This document shows, piece after piece, positions 8,301 to 18,284 of a DNA stretch of 64,000 bases. The notes beneath the pieces were generated by a model, which was given only the letters and a program-made list of their open reading frames with translations, was not told where the DNA came from and ran no database searches. The stretch comes from Vibrio bathopelagicus (lineage in GTDB: Bacteria; Pseudomonadota; Gammaproteobacteria; Enterobacterales; Vibrionaceae): NCBI RefSeq assembly GCF_014879975.1, contig NZ_CP062500.1, positions 3,162,001 to 3,226,000 on the forward strand, read 5' to 3'. Positions within the stretch are counted from its first letter, which is position 1. Each line of letters opens with the position of its first letter. The translations under genes and the position numbers were made by a program.

Positions 8301-9119
8301 ATGGAACATAAGAACATCGCCTTTATTGGGGCGGGAAACATGGTTCGCTCGATTGTAGCGGGCTTAGTAGCGAGTGGTTACCCAGCACAAAAGATTACTG
8401 CAACTGCACCTTCAGAAACCAGAAGGCTGCCGTTAGAACAAGAGTACGCCATCAATACCACCAGCGATAATATTGCCGCAGCAGAGCAAGCTGATGTTGT
8501 TGTGTTATCAGTGAAGCCACAAATGATGGCAGATGTATGTAAGCCCTTACAAAATATCGACTTCAGCAACAAACTGGTTATCTCAATTGCAGCAGGTATT
8601 AATGCGAATCGACTCAATGAGATGTTAAACTGCCAACTGAACCTAGTACGTGTAATGCCAAACACGCCGTCACTACTTGGTAAAGGGATGAGTGGCCTTT
8701 ATGCTGACTCAACGGTTAGTCAGGGTGATAAAGAATTCGCTTCTCAGTTAATGCAAGCCGTAGGTGAAGTAAGCTGGGTTGAACAAGAGTCTGGCATCAA
8801 CAACATCATTGCGGCGGCGGGTAGCGCTCCGGCATACTTCTTCTTGTTTATGGAAGCGATGCAAGCTGAAGCAATTAACCAAGGTTTTGACCAAGAAACC
8901 GCTCGTAAGTTAGTGCAGCAGTCTGCATTAGGTGCGGCAGAAATGGTGGTAGCGAATCCAAATACTGAGTTATCTACTCTACGTGAACAGGTGACTTCAA
9001 AAGGCGGGACGACCGCAGAAGCACTGCGCACGTTTAACGAACATCACCTATCAGACATCGTAGCAAAAGCCATGCAAGCGGCGGTTGCTCGAGCTGAAGA
9101 GATGGAAAAACTGTTTTAA
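8301..9119 (+). CDS. proC: Pyrroline-5-carboxylate reductase
   Basis: A 272-residue NAD(P)H-dependent enzyme for the last step of proline synthesis. The N-terminal Rossmann motif is IAFIGAGNMVRSIVAG; VLSVKPQMM and VRVMPNTPSLLGKGM mark the dinucleotide and substrate regions, and AAGSAPAYFFLFMEAM plus TSKGGTTAEALRTF form the dimeric active site. Family length. It lies 82 bp after yggS and 76 bp before yggT, probably in one transcript. Confidence 0.96.
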   Translation: MEHKNIAFIGAGNMVRSIVAGLVASGYPAQKITATAPSETRRLPLEQEYAINTTSDNIAAAEQADVVVLSVKPQMMADVCKPLQNIDFSNKLVISIAAGINANRLNEMLNCQLNLVRVMPNTPSLLGKGMSGLYADSTVSQGDKEFASQLMQAVGEVSWVEQESGINNIIAAAGSAPAYFFLFMEAMQAEAINQGFDQETARKLVQQSALGAAEMVVANPNTELSTLREQVTSKGGTTAEALRTFNEHHLSDIVAKAMQAAVARAEEMEKLF

Positions 9120-9195
9120 TACTAGTTACAGTACAAAAGCATTGTGTCGTTCGGGTTATACCTAAGCGGCAAGTAAATCCGAAAAAGGAAACAAT

Positions 9196-9753
9196 ATGAA
9201 TTCGATGAGCTTTCTGATCTCGACCGTTTTTGATCTTTACATCATGGTTGTGATCTTGCGTATCTGGCTACAAGCATCACGTGCAGATTTCTACAACCCG
9301 TTCTCACAATTTATCGTAAAAGCGACACAACCGGTTGTTGCCCCACTACGCCGAGTTATTCCATCAATAGGCAGCCTTGACCTTGCGACTGTTGTTTTCG
9401 CTTATGTGCTGTGTGTACTTAAGTTCGTCGCTCTAAACTTGATTATCTCTGGCGGTGCGGCTGTATTTGATATTAGCTTCTTGATCTTTGGCGCACTATC
9501 TCTGCTCAAAGCGGCGGGTGGTTTAATTTTCTGGGTTCTACTAATCCGTGCAATCCTGAGCTGGGTTAGCCAAGGCCGTAGCCCAATCGAATACGTATTC
9601 CACCAGTTAACAGAACCAATGCTAACGCCAATTCGCCGTATCCTTCCTGATATGGGTGGCTTCGACCTAAGTGTGCTGGTTCTGTTCATTGTTCTGCAAT
9701 TTGCGAACTTCCTAATGGGCGACATGATCGGTCCTATTTGGTATCAGCTATAA
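9196..9753 (+). CDS. yggT: YggT family inner-membrane protein
   Basis: A 185-residue integral membrane protein with two tandem YggT repeats: residues about 1-85 and 95-185, each with a hydrophobic helix pair and a PFSQF/ SPIEY-type segment followed by TxPxxxPxRRxxP ([13 protein letters not shown] and [13 protein letters not shown]). Homologues are linked to osmotic and K+ stress in E. coli and to cell division/plastid division in others; the precise role is unknown. Ribosome site AAGGAA lies just before ATG. Its gene ends shortly before yggU. Confidence 0.93.
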   Translation: MNSMSFLISTVFDLYIMVVILRIWLQASRADFYNPFSQFIVKATQPVVAPLRRVIPSIGSLDLATVVFAYVLCVLKFVALNLIISGGAAVFDISFLIFGALSLLKAAGGLIFWVLLIRAILSWVSQGRSPIEYVFHQLTEPMLTPIRRILPDMGGFDLSVLVLFIVLQFANFLMGDMIGPIWYQL

Positions 9754-9782
9754 TTCAAGTACGAACATCAGGTACTTTGACG

Positions 9783-10073
9783 ATGCCAAAAGCAGTTTGG
9801 GCCGAAGAAGACGATATTCTTCTTAGGCTCTATATCCAACCCAAAGCAAGCAGAGACAAGATTGTCGGCTTGCACGGAGAGGAACTGAAAATTGCCATTA
9901 CTGCACCACCGGTTGATGGCAAAGCAAATGCTCACTTAGCGAAATACCTTGCGAAACAATTTAAGGTCGCTAAAGGGCAAATTAAGATAGAAAAGGGAGA
10001 GCTCGGTCGGCATAAGCAAGTTCGAATATGCTCACCAAGCCAGATCCCAACTGAAGTCAAAGCCATCCTATGA
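9783..10073 (+). CDS. yggU: YggU family protein (DUF167)
   Basis: A 96-residue DUF167/UPF0235 protein of known fold but unknown function. The family core [30 protein letters not shown] and [11 protein letters not shown] is intact. The frame is open further up to a TTG inside yggT, but ATG at 9783 gives the family N-terminus ([11 protein letters not shown]) and has an AGG about 10 nt upstream, so it is chosen. It is positioned with yggS-proC-yggT as in E. coli and other gammaproteobacteria. Confidence 0.9.
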   Translation: MPKAVWAEEDDILLRLYIQPKASRDKIVGLHGEELKIAITAPPVDGKANAHLAKYLAKQFKVAKGQIKIEKGELGRHKQVRICSPSQIPTEVKAIL

Positions 10074-10101
10074 TGGCTTTTTGCTATTTATTGGAGTCAT
10101 T

Positions 10102-10533
10102 ATGCGTCTATGGATAACAGCACTACTCACCACTCTGATTGCCCTACCAAGCTCGGCAGGACAGTTTAAAAGTATCAAGGATGTCGAGGTTCATTACTCG
10201 GCTTTCAATTCCACGTTTTTAACGGCGCAGGTCGCTAAGCAATATAAGCTGAAACGAAACGGATACTCTGCGATTTTAAACATCAGCGTGCTAGACAACG
10301 CTTCCCTAGGTAAACCTGCGACAACGGCTAAAATTACGGGAACAGCGAGAAACCTGGTAGGTAACACTCGCACGCTTAACTTCCGTGAAATAAAGGAAGG
10401 CGATGCGATTTATTACCTCGCTGAATTTCCTATCACTCACGAAGAAAACATCACTTTTAATATCGATGTTAACGCAGGTTTGAAAGGCACAGGTCCACTG
10501 CGTTTCACACAAAAATTCTATATAGAAGAGTAG
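10102..10533 (+). CDS. DUF4426 domain exported protein
   Basis: A 143-residue protein with a clear signal peptide (MRLWITALLTTLIALPSSAG), so a periplasmic location is inferred. The mature part is beta-rich (VEVHYSAFNSTFLTAQVAKQ, YSAILNISVLDN, INVDVNAG-like ending) and resembles DUF4426, a family of unknown role found next to yggU and rdgB in vibrios and relatives. I chose ATG at 10102, 6 nt after GGAG; an upstream in-frame TTG at 10081 would add seven residues without a better site. No catalytic motif is visible. Confidence 0.82.
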   Translation: MRLWITALLTTLIALPSSAGQFKSIKDVEVHYSAFNSTFLTAQVAKQYKLKRNGYSAILNISVLDNASLGKPATTAKITGTARNLVGNTRTLNFREIKEGDAIYYLAEFPITHEENITFNIDVNAGLKGTGPLRFTQKFYIEE

Positions 10534-10581
10534 CTTCAAAGCTCACTTTTCTAGTCATTAACTTATTAGAGCCACATCCCT

Positions 10582-11181
10582 ATGAGTAAGATTGTTTTAG
10601 CAACAGGCAACCAAGGCAAAGTTCGCGAGATGGCAGATATTCTGTCTGAGTTTGGTTTCGACGTTGTCGCGCAAAGTGAGTTTAATGTTTCAGAAGTCGC
10701 TGAAACGGGAACAACTTTCATTGAAAATGCCATCATCAAAGCTCGCCACGCTGCGAAAGAGACGGGGCTACCAGCCATCGCAGACGATTCTGGCTTAGAA
10801 GTTGATTACCTTAATGGTGCACCCGGTATCTACTCAGCGCGTTACTCAGGTGAAGGGGCGACTGATAAACAGAACATCGAAAAGCTGTTAGATGCTATGC
10901 AAGGTGTCGACGTTGAAAAACGCACGGCTCGTTTTCACTGTGTATTGGTGCTAATGCGTCACGAAAACGACCCGACGCCATTGGTATGTCACGGTAAATG
11001 GGAAGGTCGTATTCTTACTGAAGAGCACGGTGAGAATGGCTTTGGCTACGATCCTGTGTTCTTTGTACCAGAAGATAACTGCTCCTCAGCAGAGCTTGAA
11101 TCGTCACGTAAGAAGCAATTATCACACCGTGGTAAAGCCCTCGCGTCATTATTTAAGACGCTCAAGGAGCAAGCTCTGTAA
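10582..11181 (+). CDS. rdgB: XTP/dITP diphosphatase (non-canonical purine NTP pyrophosphatase)
   Basis: A 199-residue Ham1/RdgB house-cleaning enzyme that hydrolyses dITP, XTP and ITP to monophosphates and PPi. Signatures: [13 protein letters not shown], the metal site [20 protein letters not shown] (Asp68/Asp69) and the base-binding [12 protein letters not shown], with SHRGKAL near the end. Its stop overlaps the hemW start (TAATG), so the two are translationally coupled. Confidence 0.95.
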   Translation: MSKIVLATGNQGKVREMADILSEFGFDVVAQSEFNVSEVAETGTTFIENAIIKARHAAKETGLPAIADDSGLEVDYLNGAPGIYSARYSGEGATDKQNIEKLLDAMQGVDVEKRTARFHCVLVLMRHENDPTPLVCHGKWEGRILTEEHGENGFGYDPVFFVPEDNCSSAELESSRKKQLSHRGKALASLFKTLKEQAL

Positions 11182-12368
11182 TGCACAATGCAGCGCTTAT
11201 ACCACCAGCACTTAGCCTTTATGTACACATCCCATGGTGCGTACAAAAGTGCCCGTATTGTGATTTCAACTCACACGCTCTAAAAGCCGAGATCCCAGAA
11301 AAAGAGTACATCGATGCACTGCTTGAGGATCTTGATACTGATATCGAAAAGTACCAACTCAATGGCGCACCTCGCCCACTGCATTCGATCTTTATTGGTG
11401 GCGGTACCCCAAGCCTGTTTTCTCCTGAAGGAATTAGCCGATTGCTACAAGGCATTGAACAGCGCATCCCGTTCAAACCTGAAATAGAAATCACCATGGA
11501 AGCCAACCCAGGAACCATCGAAGCTGAGCGTTTTGCTGGTTACCAAAAGGCAGGAGTGAGTCGAATCTCGGTGGGTGTGCAAAGTTTTGAGCAAGAGAAA
11601 CTGGAAAGGCTTGGCCGTATTCATGGTCAAGATGAAGCAGTGAATGCGGCTCATTTGGCGCATAAGATTGGGTTGAACAGCTTCAACTTAGATTTAATGC
11701 ACGGCTTGCCCGATCAAAGCATTGATCAGGCCTTGGCTGATTTGGACAAAGCGATCGAGCTTGATCCTCCACATTTGTCTTGGTATCAACTAACAATAGA
11801 ACCTAACACCATGTTCTATTACAAAACGCCAAAGCTACCTGACGATGATGACCTTTGGGATATCTTCGACTTAGGCCATAAGAAGCTCGCAGACGCAGGT
11901 TATGTACAGTACGAAATTTCAGGCTACAGCAAGCCGGGATATCAGTGTCAGCATAATCTCAACTACTGGCGCTTTGGTGACTACCTAGGTATTGGCTGTG
12001 GCTCTCATGGCAAGCTGAGCTTTGCAGATGGACGTATTGTTCGCACCACTAAGGTTAAACACCCTAGAGGCTACCTAGCAGCGTATCAGAATCTGGTGAA
12101 GCCCTATCTGTCGGATGAACTTGAAGTCCCTAATGAAGACCGCCCTTTTGAGTTCTTCATGAATCGCTTCAGGCTAATGGAAGCATGTCCAAAGCAAGAT
12201 TTCATTGATACGACGGGGCTAGACTTTGACTCGATCCAGCCAACAATAGAGTGGGCCAAAGAGCTCGGTTATCTTAATGAAACCGACAGCCACTGGCAGA
12301 TCACTGAAAAAGGAAAACTGTTCCTAAACGATTTGCTTGAAGCCTTTATGGCTGAAGAAGACGAATAG
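11181..12368 (+). CDS. hemW: Heme chaperone HemW (radical SAM)
   Basis: A 395-residue radical SAM protein. The [4Fe-4S] site is C20-x3-C24-x2-C27 in HIPWCVQKCPYCDF, and the HemW-type arrangement, rather than true HemN, is shown by SLYVHIPWC and the C-terminal HemN_C-like domain (FEFFMNRFRLMEACPKQDF). Homologues deliver heme to respiratory proteins and are not coproporphyrinogen oxidases, though older annotations call them that. The ATG overlaps the rdgB stop by one base. A terminator follows. Confidence 0.93.
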   Translation: MHNAALIPPALSLYVHIPWCVQKCPYCDFNSHALKAEIPEKEYIDALLEDLDTDIEKYQLNGAPRPLHSIFIGGGTPSLFSPEGISRLLQGIEQRIPFKPEIEITMEANPGTIEAERFAGYQKAGVSRISVGVQSFEQEKLERLGRIHGQDEAVNAAHLAHKIGLNSFNLDLMHGLPDQSIDQALADLDKAIELDPPHLSWYQLTIEPNTMFYYKTPKLPDDDDLWDIFDLGHKKLADAGYVQYEISGYSKPGYQCQHNLNYWRFGDYLGIGCGSHGKLSFADGRIVRTTKVKHPRGYLAAYQNLVKPYLSDELEVPNEDRPFEFFMNRFRLMEACPKQDFIDTTGLDFDSIQPTIEWAKELGYLNETDSHWQITEKGKLFLNDLLEAFMAEEDE

Positions 12369-12388
12369 TTCGAGATTCGATAGATATG

Positions 12389-12423
12389 AAAAAGGGTTGT
12401 CGCTTTAACGCCAACCCTTTTTT
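12389..12423 (+). terminator. Terminator after hemW, possibly bidirectional
   Basis: GGGTTG and CAACCC arms, extended by A and T tracts on both sides, flank a 12-nt loop. It lies between convergent hemW and glsB and could serve both. Confidence 0.75.
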
Positions 12424-12446
12424 CATTGTATTTACATTCAGATAAA

Positions 12447-13367
12447 TCAGAAGATTGAGCGACCAATACGCTCAGAGAGTAATTCTAAAGCCTGAGTTCC
12501 TGCCAGTGAATTACCCGATGCATCCAACTCTGGAGACCACACCGCGATCGTCATTTCGCCAGGAACAATCGCAATAATCCCGCCACCGACGCCAGACTTT
12601 CCTGGCATACCAACACGATAAGCAAACTCTCCCGCCCCATCGTACAAACCACATGTCGCAAGCAAAGCATTCAGCTGTTTGGTTTGAACTGGCGTGATGA
12701 TTTCTTTTTTAGTCTGAACCGACACGCCTTTGTTTGCCAAATAACTAAAGGTCTTCGCCAAGTCAACACAGGTCATTTTAAGCGCACAAGCATGAAAGTA
12801 ATTGTTGAGTACGGGGATAACATCGTTCTCAAAATTACCAAATGAACGCATCAAATAAGCGATAGCAGCATTACGATCGCTGTGCATCATCTCAGAAGCG
12901 GCCACAACCTTGTCATACACAATATGTGTATCACCTGATAGCTGACGGACAAATTCTAGTAAACGGTGTCTTGGTGCTGACAGACGGCTTTGTAATAAGT
13001 CGGCAACGACAATCGCGCCAGCATTAATAAACGGGTTACGAGGGATGCCGTGCTCCATCTCAAGCTGAATCATCGAGTTAAAGGCTTGTCCTGAAGGCTC
13101 CTTACCTACTCGCTGCCATATCTCTTCAGGCTTATACAACACCATCGCCAACGTCAGGCTTAAAGCTTTAGAGATTGATTGCACAGAAAAGGCTTCATCG
13201 GCATCGCCAGCTTGAATAACTTCACCTTCATTGGTGTATACCGCAATCGCCAGCTTCTGGTTCGATACACGAGCCAATGCAGGAATATAATCTGCGACCT
13301 TTCCCTGACCAATTAAAGGGCGAACTTCATCTAAAATCTCGGCCAAAATAGCTTGAGTTGGTTTCAT
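12447..13367 (-). CDS. glsB: Glutaminase, beta-lactamase-like fold
   Basis: A 306-residue glutaminase that hydrolyses glutamine to glutamate and ammonia. The serine-dependent active site is S64-x-x-K67 in [11 protein letters not shown], and further motifs are [33 protein letters not shown] and the C-terminal [12 protein letters not shown]. Length agrees with the GlsB (YneH) type. It is monocistronic: a terminator separates it from trmB upstream on the same strand and it converges on hemW. Confidence 0.94.
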   Translation of the reverse strand: MKPTQAILAEILDEVRPLIGQGKVADYIPALARVSNQKLAIAVYTNEGEVIQAGDADEAFSVQSISKALSLTLAMVLYKPEEIWQRVGKEPSGQAFNSMIQLEMEHGIPRNPFINAGAIVVADLLQSRLSAPRHRLLEFVRQLSGDTHIVYDKVVAASEMMHSDRNAAIAYLMRSFGNFENDVIPVLNNYFHACALKMTCVDLAKTFSYLANKGVSVQTKKEIITPVQTKQLNALLATCGLYDGAGEFAYRVGMPGKSGVGGGIIAIVPGEMTIAVWSPELDASGNSLAGTQALELLSERIGRSIF

Positions 13368-13454
13368 GTGTGCTTACTTCTTTATTGTTATTTTTGTAGG
13401 GGGTGTGACATTACTTTCTGTCCTTAAACCTTTATCGCAATAAAAGCCTAAGGA

Positions 13455-13487
13455 CAAAAAAGCCAACATTACAATAATGTTGGCTTT
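13455..13487 (-). terminator. Terminator of trmB
   Basis: A perfect 12-bp stem (AAAGCCAACATT and its complement) with a 5-nt loop; read on the minus strand it ends in a TTTTTT tract. Confidence 0.85.
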
Positions 13488-13554
13488 AATCAATCCCATA
13501 AAGTGTAGGGTTTAATCCTAAGTCGGATTCACCTTCACTTAATTTGATTCAGAA

Positions 13555-14274
13555 TTACTTAGTACGCTTGAACTTAATGTCCCAAACACCATGACCTAAA
13601 CGGTGACCACGAGCTTCAAACTTAGTTAGCGGACGCTCATCTGGACGAGGAATGTAATCCCCATCTTCAGCGATATTCTTAAAGCCTGGAGCTACGTTCA
13701 TCACTTCAATCATATGTTCTGCGTAGTTTTCCCAGTCTGTTGCCATATGGAAAATACCAGTATCAAGCTGCAGCTTACCGCGAACCATCTCTGCAAACTC
13801 AGCCTTAACAATACGACGTTTGTGGTGACGAGCTTTATGCCATGGGTCAGGGAAGAACAGTTGCAGTGTATGCAGGCTGCTATCTGGGATCATGTGCTCA
13901 AATACTTCTACTGCATCGTGACACATTACGCGTAAATTCGTTACACCCGCATCACGAGCTGTACCTAAACACGCACCAACACCTGGGCTATGAACTTCAA
14001 TACCTAAGAAGTTTTTCTCAGGCGCATTCTTTGCCATTTCAACCAGTGATGCACCCATACCGAAGCCAATTTCTAGTACAACAGGGTTGTCGTTGCCAAA
14101 CACTTCTTTCCAATTAAGAAGTTCTGGGTTGTAGTCGATACCCATTGTTGGCCAACATTCGTTCATCGCGTTTTCTTGGCCTTTTGTTAAGCGGCCTTCG
14201 CGGCGAACAAAACTACGGATCTTACGAACCAGTTTGCCGTCTTCAGTATATTCGTTAGTGGTCACTTCACTCAT
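13555..14274 (-). CDS. trmB: tRNA (guanine-N7-)-methyltransferase
   Basis: A 239-residue SAM-dependent enzyme that makes m7G46 in tRNA. The SAM loop is [16 protein letters not shown], followed by [13 protein letters not shown] and the tRNA-binding/catalytic [16 protein letters not shown]. The frame extends six codons above the chosen ATG, but [20 protein letters not shown] is the usual N-terminus in vibrios. It is divergent from mutY, the conserved trmB/mutY arrangement of gammaproteobacteria. Confidence 0.94.
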   Translation of the reverse strand: MSEVTTNEYTEDGKLVRKIRSFVRREGRLTKGQENAMNECWPTMGIDYNPELLNWKEVFGNDNPVVLEIGFGMGASLVEMAKNAPEKNFLGIEVHSPGVGACLGTARDAGVTNLRVMCHDAVEVFEHMIPDSSLHTLQLFFPDPWHKARHHKRRIVKAEFAEMVRGKLQLDTGIFHMATDWENYAEHMIEVMNVAPGFKNIAEDGDYIPRPDERPLTKFEARGHRLGHGVWDIKFKRTK

Positions 14275-14439
14275 TGATTTTTGCCTGCACATTGATTAAT
14301 CAAAGCGGGGATTATCCAAAGAATTGCCTCCGGTGCAAGTCTTTCCGTGGATAAATTCCCACACAATTTGTCTGTTTTACATCCAACCGTAAGTGTGGTG
14401 CAATTTCCCCCCTAATAATAGCAAAGCATAGAGCATGTC

Positions 14440-15501
14440 GTGACTCCTTTCGCAACCGCCATATTGAAGTGGTATGACGCCTTTGGGCGTAAAGAATTAC
14501 CTTGGCAACAAAACAAAACCGCCTACACCGTTTGGCTATCTGAAATCATGCTTCAGCAGACTCAAGTCGCCACAGTGATTCCATACTACCAGCGCTTCTT
14601 AGAACGCTTTCCAACGGTTATTGACCTAGCGAACGCCGAGCAAGATGAGGTGCTGCACTTATGGACAGGGCTTGGCTATTACGCGCGAGCTCGTAACTTG
14701 CACAAGGCTGCCAAGATTGTTGCAGAGCAATATGGTGGTGAATTTCCGCTTTCTATCGAAGAGATGAACGCGCTACCGGGTATTGGGCGCTCTACTGCCG
14801 CTGCAGTGTTGTCATCGGTTCATAAACTCCCTCATGCAATCCTTGATGGCAACGTCAAGCGCACCTTAGCGAGAAGCTTCGCTGTAGAGGGTTGGCCAGG
14901 GCAAAAGAAAGTTGAAAATCAGCTGTGGGAACACGCAGAGGCACACACGCCCAATCAAGATGTTGATAAATACAACCAAGCAATGATGGATATGGGTGCG
15001 ATGGTTTGTACTCGTAGTAAGCCTAAATGTACGTTGTGCCCGATTGAAAGCATGTGTGAGGCTAAGAAGCTCGATAGACAGCTTGATTTCCCAGGTAAAA
15101 AACCTAAGAAAGAAAAGCCAATAAAAGAAACATGGTTTGTGATTCTGTACCACGATAATCAAGTATGGCTCGAACAGCGCCCTCAATCTGGTATCTGGGG
15201 AGGACTATTCTGTTTCCCTCAAAATGAAAACGCAGAGATAGAACATCAGTTAGATCTTCGTTCGATCAAAGACAACGAAACCGATTCGACCAAGACCATG
15301 ATTGCGTTTAGACATACTTTCAGCCACTACCACTTAGATATCACGCCTGTATTAGTAAAATTAGATAAACAACCAGATTTGATAATGGAAGGGACTAAAG
15401 GTCTCTGGTATAACTTATCAAAACCGGAAGAAATTGGCCTAGCCGCTCCTGTAAAGCAGCTTATTGAAAGCCTACCCTTTGAACTGAACGACGACGTTTG
15501 A
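14440..15501 (+). CDS. mutY: A/G-specific adenine DNA glycosylase MutY
   Basis: A 353-residue base-excision enzyme removing A opposite 8-oxoG. The HhH-GPD domain shows catalytic Glu35 (SEIMLQQTQ), the hairpin LPGIGRSTA and Asp136 (ILDGNVKR). The [4Fe-4S] cluster ligands are C190, C197, C200 and C206. The C-terminal NUDIX-like 8-oxoG reader contains [19 protein letters not shown] and [16 protein letters not shown] start is used; the ATG five bases before it is in a frame that stops at once. It leads the mutY-yggX-mltC run. Confidence 0.95.
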   Translation: MTPFATAILKWYDAFGRKELPWQQNKTAYTVWLSEIMLQQTQVATVIPYYQRFLERFPTVIDLANAEQDEVLHLWTGLGYYARARNLHKAAKIVAEQYGGEFPLSIEEMNALPGIGRSTAAAVLSSVHKLPHAILDGNVKRTLARSFAVEGWPGQKKVENQLWEHAEAHTPNQDVDKYNQAMMDMGAMVCTRSKPKCTLCPIESMCEAKKLDRQLDFPGKKPKKEKPIKETWFVILYHDNQVWLEQRPQSGIWGGLFCFPQNENAEIEHQLDLRSIKDNETDSTKTMIAFRHTFSHYHLDITPVLVKLDKQPDLIMEGTKGLWYNLSKPEEIGLAAPVKQLIESLPFELNDDV

Positions 15502-15529
15502 ATCAACGAACGCGATAAGAGGAACCACT

Positions 15530-15802
15530 ATGAGCCGCACTGTATTTTGTGCTCGCCTTCAAAAAGATGCTGAAGGCCTAGATTTTCAACTTTACCCAGG
15601 TGACTTAGGTAAGCGTATCTTTGACAACATCTCTAAAGAAGCTTGGGGACAATGGCAAAGCAAGCAAACCATGCTTATCAATGAGAAGAAGCTAAACATG
15701 ATGGATCCTGAACATCGTAAACTTCTTGAAACTGAGATGGTTAACTTCCTTTTCGAAGGTAAAGATGTCGTTATTGATGGCTACACTCCACCAAGCGAAT
15801 AA
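15530..15802 (+). CDS. yggX: YggX, Fe(II)-trafficking / oxidative damage protection protein
   Basis: A 90-residue small protein linked to protection of Fe-S clusters in E. coli and Salmonella. It starts [19 protein letters not shown] with the conserved Cys7 and ends [18 protein letters not shown], both typical. AGAGGAA precedes the ATG by about 7 nt. It sits between mutY and mltC, as in E. coli, and a hairpin follows it. Confidence 0.95.
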   Translation: MSRTVFCARLQKDAEGLDFQLYPGDLGKRIFDNISKEAWGQWQSKQTMLINEKKLNMMDPEHRKLLETEMVNFLFEGKDVVIDGYTPPSE

Positions 15803-15824
15803 GACATTTATTTAAGCAAATTTT

Positions 15825-15859
15825 AATGACATCATGGTTAACGCTGCGATGTCATTTTT
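15825..15859 (+). terminator. Hairpin between yggX and mltC
   Basis: AATGACATC and GATGTCATT arms with a 14-nt loop are followed by TTTTTG. It ends only about 5 nt before the mltC ribosome site, so it may set the expression ratio between yggX and mltC rather than fully stop transcription. Confidence 0.65.
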
Positions 15860-15871
15860 GTATGAGGAACT

Positions 15872-17005
15872 ATGAAAAAGCTAAGTTACTTCCTAACAGC
15901 CATGTTGTTAACTGGATGCAGTCGTGAATTTGTCGAAAGCATTTATGATGTTAATTACGAACCAACCAACCGATTTGTAAGTAATTTAGCGGAGCTACCC
16001 GGTCAGTTTGAAAAAGACACTGGGGCGTTAGATTCTTTAATTAATAGCTTTTCTGGCAACATCCAAAAACGTTGGGGCAGCAGTGAAGTAAAGATGGCAG
16101 GCAAGAGTAACTATGTGAAATACATAGATAATTACTTGAGTCGTTCAGAAGTAAACTTTAGCCAAGGCCTAATCACAGTTGAAACCGTCTCCTCAACGGA
16201 TCCTAAAAAGCACCTCAAAAATGCGATAATGACGACACTTTTAACGCCGGATGATCCTGCGAATGTCGATCTATTCTCTTCCAAAAGCATCAAATTAGAA
16301 GGTCAACCTTTCCTCTATAACCAAGTCGTTGATCAAGATAAGAAGCCAATCCAATGGACATGGCGCGCTAATAAGTTTGCTGATTACCTGATCGCCAATA
16401 ACTTAAAAACCAAGGAAGTCGACTTTAAAAAAGCGTATTACGTCGAAATTCCAATGGTGGCCGATCACGCCAGCAAACGAAGCTATAAGTACGCAGATAT
16501 CGTTCGTCGCACATCTCAACGTTATGACATTCCTGAAGACTTGATTTACGCGATCATAAAGACAGAAAGTAGTTTTAACCCATACGCTGTGAGCTGGGCG
16601 AATGCTTATGGACTTATGCAGGTAGTCCCAAAAACCGCAGGTCGAGATGTCTTTAAGCTTGTCAAAAAGAAACCTGGAGAGCCGAGCCCTGAGTATTTAT
16701 TCAATCCAGAAAACAACATTGATGCTGGAACTGCGTACTTTTACATCCTTAAAAATCGTTATTTGAAGGACGTGCAGCACCCAACCACACTCGAATACAG
16801 CATGATCTCAGCATACAACGGTGGCACTGGTGGGGTACTCAATACCTTCAGTAAGGACAGAAAGCGGGCAATGCGTGACTTAAATTCATTGCAACCTAGT
16901 CAAGCTTACTGGGCACTTACAAAGAAACACCCAAACAAAGAGTCGCGTCGATACTTAGAAAAAGTAACAAAATTCAAGAAAGATTTTAACCAAGGTAAAA
17001 CGTAA
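15872..17005 (+). CDS. mltC: Membrane-bound lytic murein transglycosylase C
   Basis: A 377-residue lipoprotein transglycosylase that cleaves peptidoglycan with formation of 1,6-anhydro ends at the inner face of the outer membrane. The lipobox LLTGC ends at Cys16. The N-terminal MltC-specific domain covers about residues 30-190, followed by an SLT domain with catalytic Glu in IKTESSFNPYAVS, then ANAYGLMQVVPKTAG and EYSMISAYNGGTGGVLNTF. Length and order match the family. It is the last protein gene before the first tRNA cluster. Confidence 0.95.
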   Translation: MKKLSYFLTAMLLTGCSREFVESIYDVNYEPTNRFVSNLAELPGQFEKDTGALDSLINSFSGNIQKRWGSSEVKMAGKSNYVKYIDNYLSRSEVNFSQGLITVETVSSTDPKKHLKNAIMTTLLTPDDPANVDLFSSKSIKLEGQPFLYNQVVDQDKKPIQWTWRANKFADYLIANNLKTKEVDFKKAYYVEIPMVADHASKRSYKYADIVRRTSQRYDIPEDLIYAIIKTESSFNPYAVSWANAYGLMQVVPKTAGRDVFKLVKKKPGEPSPEYLFNPENNIDAGTAYFYILKNRYLKDVQHPTTLEYSMISAYNGGTGGVLNTFSKDRKRAMRDLNSLQPSQAYWALTKKHPNKESRRYLEKVTKFKKDFNQGKT

Positions 17006-17068
17006 GCCTCACTTTTGAATAAAAAAACAACTAACGAACGTTTTTTTTAATTATTTTCAAAAAAGGTG

Positions 17069-17097
17069 TTGACGGTTATGAAGAAAATCCGTTTAAT
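17069..17097 (+). promoter_or_regulatory. Promoter of the first tRNA cluster
   Basis: TTGACG (-35) and TTTAAT (-10) with a 17-bp spacer; the first tRNA begins 11 nt after the -10. A GC-rich discriminator AGCGCTCCG follows, as expected for a stringently controlled stable RNA promoter. Confidence 0.75.
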
Positions 17098-17108
17098 AGC
17101 GCTCCGTT

Positions 17109-17184
17109 GCCCGGATAGCTCAGTCGGTAGAGCAGAGGATTGAAAATCCTCGTGTCGGTGGTTCGATTCCGCCTCCGGGCACCA
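17109..17184 (+). tRNA. tRNA-Phe(GAA), GCCCGGA acceptor type
   Basis: A 76-nt cloverleaf with acceptor GCCCGGA/TCCGGGC, anticodon loop TGAAAAT (GAA), GGTTCGATTCC T-arm and encoded CCA. First gene of the seven-tRNA cluster. Confidence 0.97.
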
Positions 17185-17258
17185 CAATTTGATTTGTTGG
17201 TGTCAATACTCTTTAACAGGGAGTAGCAACACGAACAAAAGCATAAAGAATTTAGTGT

Positions 17259-17334
<76 letters not shown>

Positions 17335-17341
17335 TTCTTTT

Positions 17342-17417
17342 GCCTCGATAGCTCAGTCGGTAGAGCAGCGGATTGAAAATCCGCGTGTCGGTGGTTCGAT
17401 TCCGCCTCGAGGCACCA
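17342..17417 (+). tRNA. tRNA-Phe(GAA), GCCTCGA acceptor type
   Basis: A 76-nt cloverleaf with anticodon GAA and encoded CCA. Its acceptor stem GCCTCGA/TCGAGGC differs from the first Phe gene by paired changes, and the anticodon stem is GCGGA rather than GAGGA. Confidence 0.96.
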
Positions 17418-17473
17418 TTATTTGGTTCTTAACAAATAATGGTCTTTATAGACCTGATGTTGAGACAAGTAAT

Positions 17474-17549
17474 TCCCCTTTAGTTCAGTTGGTAGAACGG
17501 CGGACTGTTAATCCGTATGTCGCAAGTTCAAGTCTTGCAAGGGGAGCCA
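17474..17549 (+). tRNA. tRNA-Asn(GTT)
   Basis: A 76-nt cloverleaf; acceptor TCCCCTT/AAGGGGA, anticodon loop CTGTTAA (GTT), encoded CCA. Confidence 0.97.
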
Positions 17550-17619
17550 TTTTAAAGAACTTCATTTTATATGAGGTTTTAATTAGAGAGTTTACTCTCT
17601 AAAGCAAAGAATTTAGTGT

Positions 17620-17695
<76 letters not shown>

Positions 17696-17702
17696 TTCTT
17701 TT

Positions 17703-17778
17703 GCCTCGATAGCTCAGTCGGTAGAGCAGCGGATTGAAAATCCGCGTGTCGGTGGTTCGATTCCGCCTCGAGGCACCA
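17703..17778 (+). tRNA. tRNA-Phe(GAA), GCCTCGA type, duplicate
   Basis: Identical to the copy at 17342-17417; anticodon GAA, CCA encoded. Confidence 0.96.
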
Positions 17779-17834
17779 TTATTTGGTTCTTAACAAATAA
17801 TGGTCTTTATAGACCTGATGTTGAGACAAGTAAT

Positions 17835-17910
17835 TCCCCTTTAGTTCAGTTGGTAGAACGGCGGACTGTTAATCCGTATGTCGCAAGTTCAAGTCTTGCA
17901 AGGGGAGCCA
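17835..17910 (+). tRNA. tRNA-Asn(GTT), duplicate
   Basis: Identical to the copy at 17474-17549; anticodon GTT, CCA encoded. Last gene of the first cluster. Confidence 0.97.
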
Positions 17911-17919
17911 CATTCAAGA

Positions 17920-17948
17920 AAGCCAAGTCGAAAGACTTGGCTTTTTTT
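17920..17948 (+). terminator. Terminator of the first tRNA cluster
   Basis: A 9-bp stem AGCCAAGTC/GACTTGGCT closed by a GAAA tetraloop and followed by a seven-T tract. The 336 bp from here to the receptor gene show no further gene. Confidence 0.9.
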
Positions 17949-18284
17949 CGTTTGAACAAAAGCTAGCTCTATTCAGTATTGCGGCCAGCTCAACATTAAG
18001 CCCTAATCATCCCCATAAAGTTAAAGATATCCCCCTTTCCTATCTCAACAGCACCGATCCTTGAATTCGTTCAAACTCTCTCGATGCAAACTCTGAAATT
18101 AAGCATCTTTAGCCGCTTATCATCACATAAAAACAAACAACATGGTGACCTGTTACTTTTTTTGCTTCGTAAATTTAATCTTCATCATGTTTTGATATCT
18201 TTCTGATATCTGCCTTACACGACTTAGATTAAGATTCGATGAATTATATCTAATACTAATTATTGAATCGCTACGCAGGAAAAT

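Noticed and set aside
12447..13367. Reading the glutaminase as a beta-lactamase or penicillin-binding protein from its SxxK motif
   Set aside because: The neighbouring motifs and length are those of the glutaminase family, which shares that fold.
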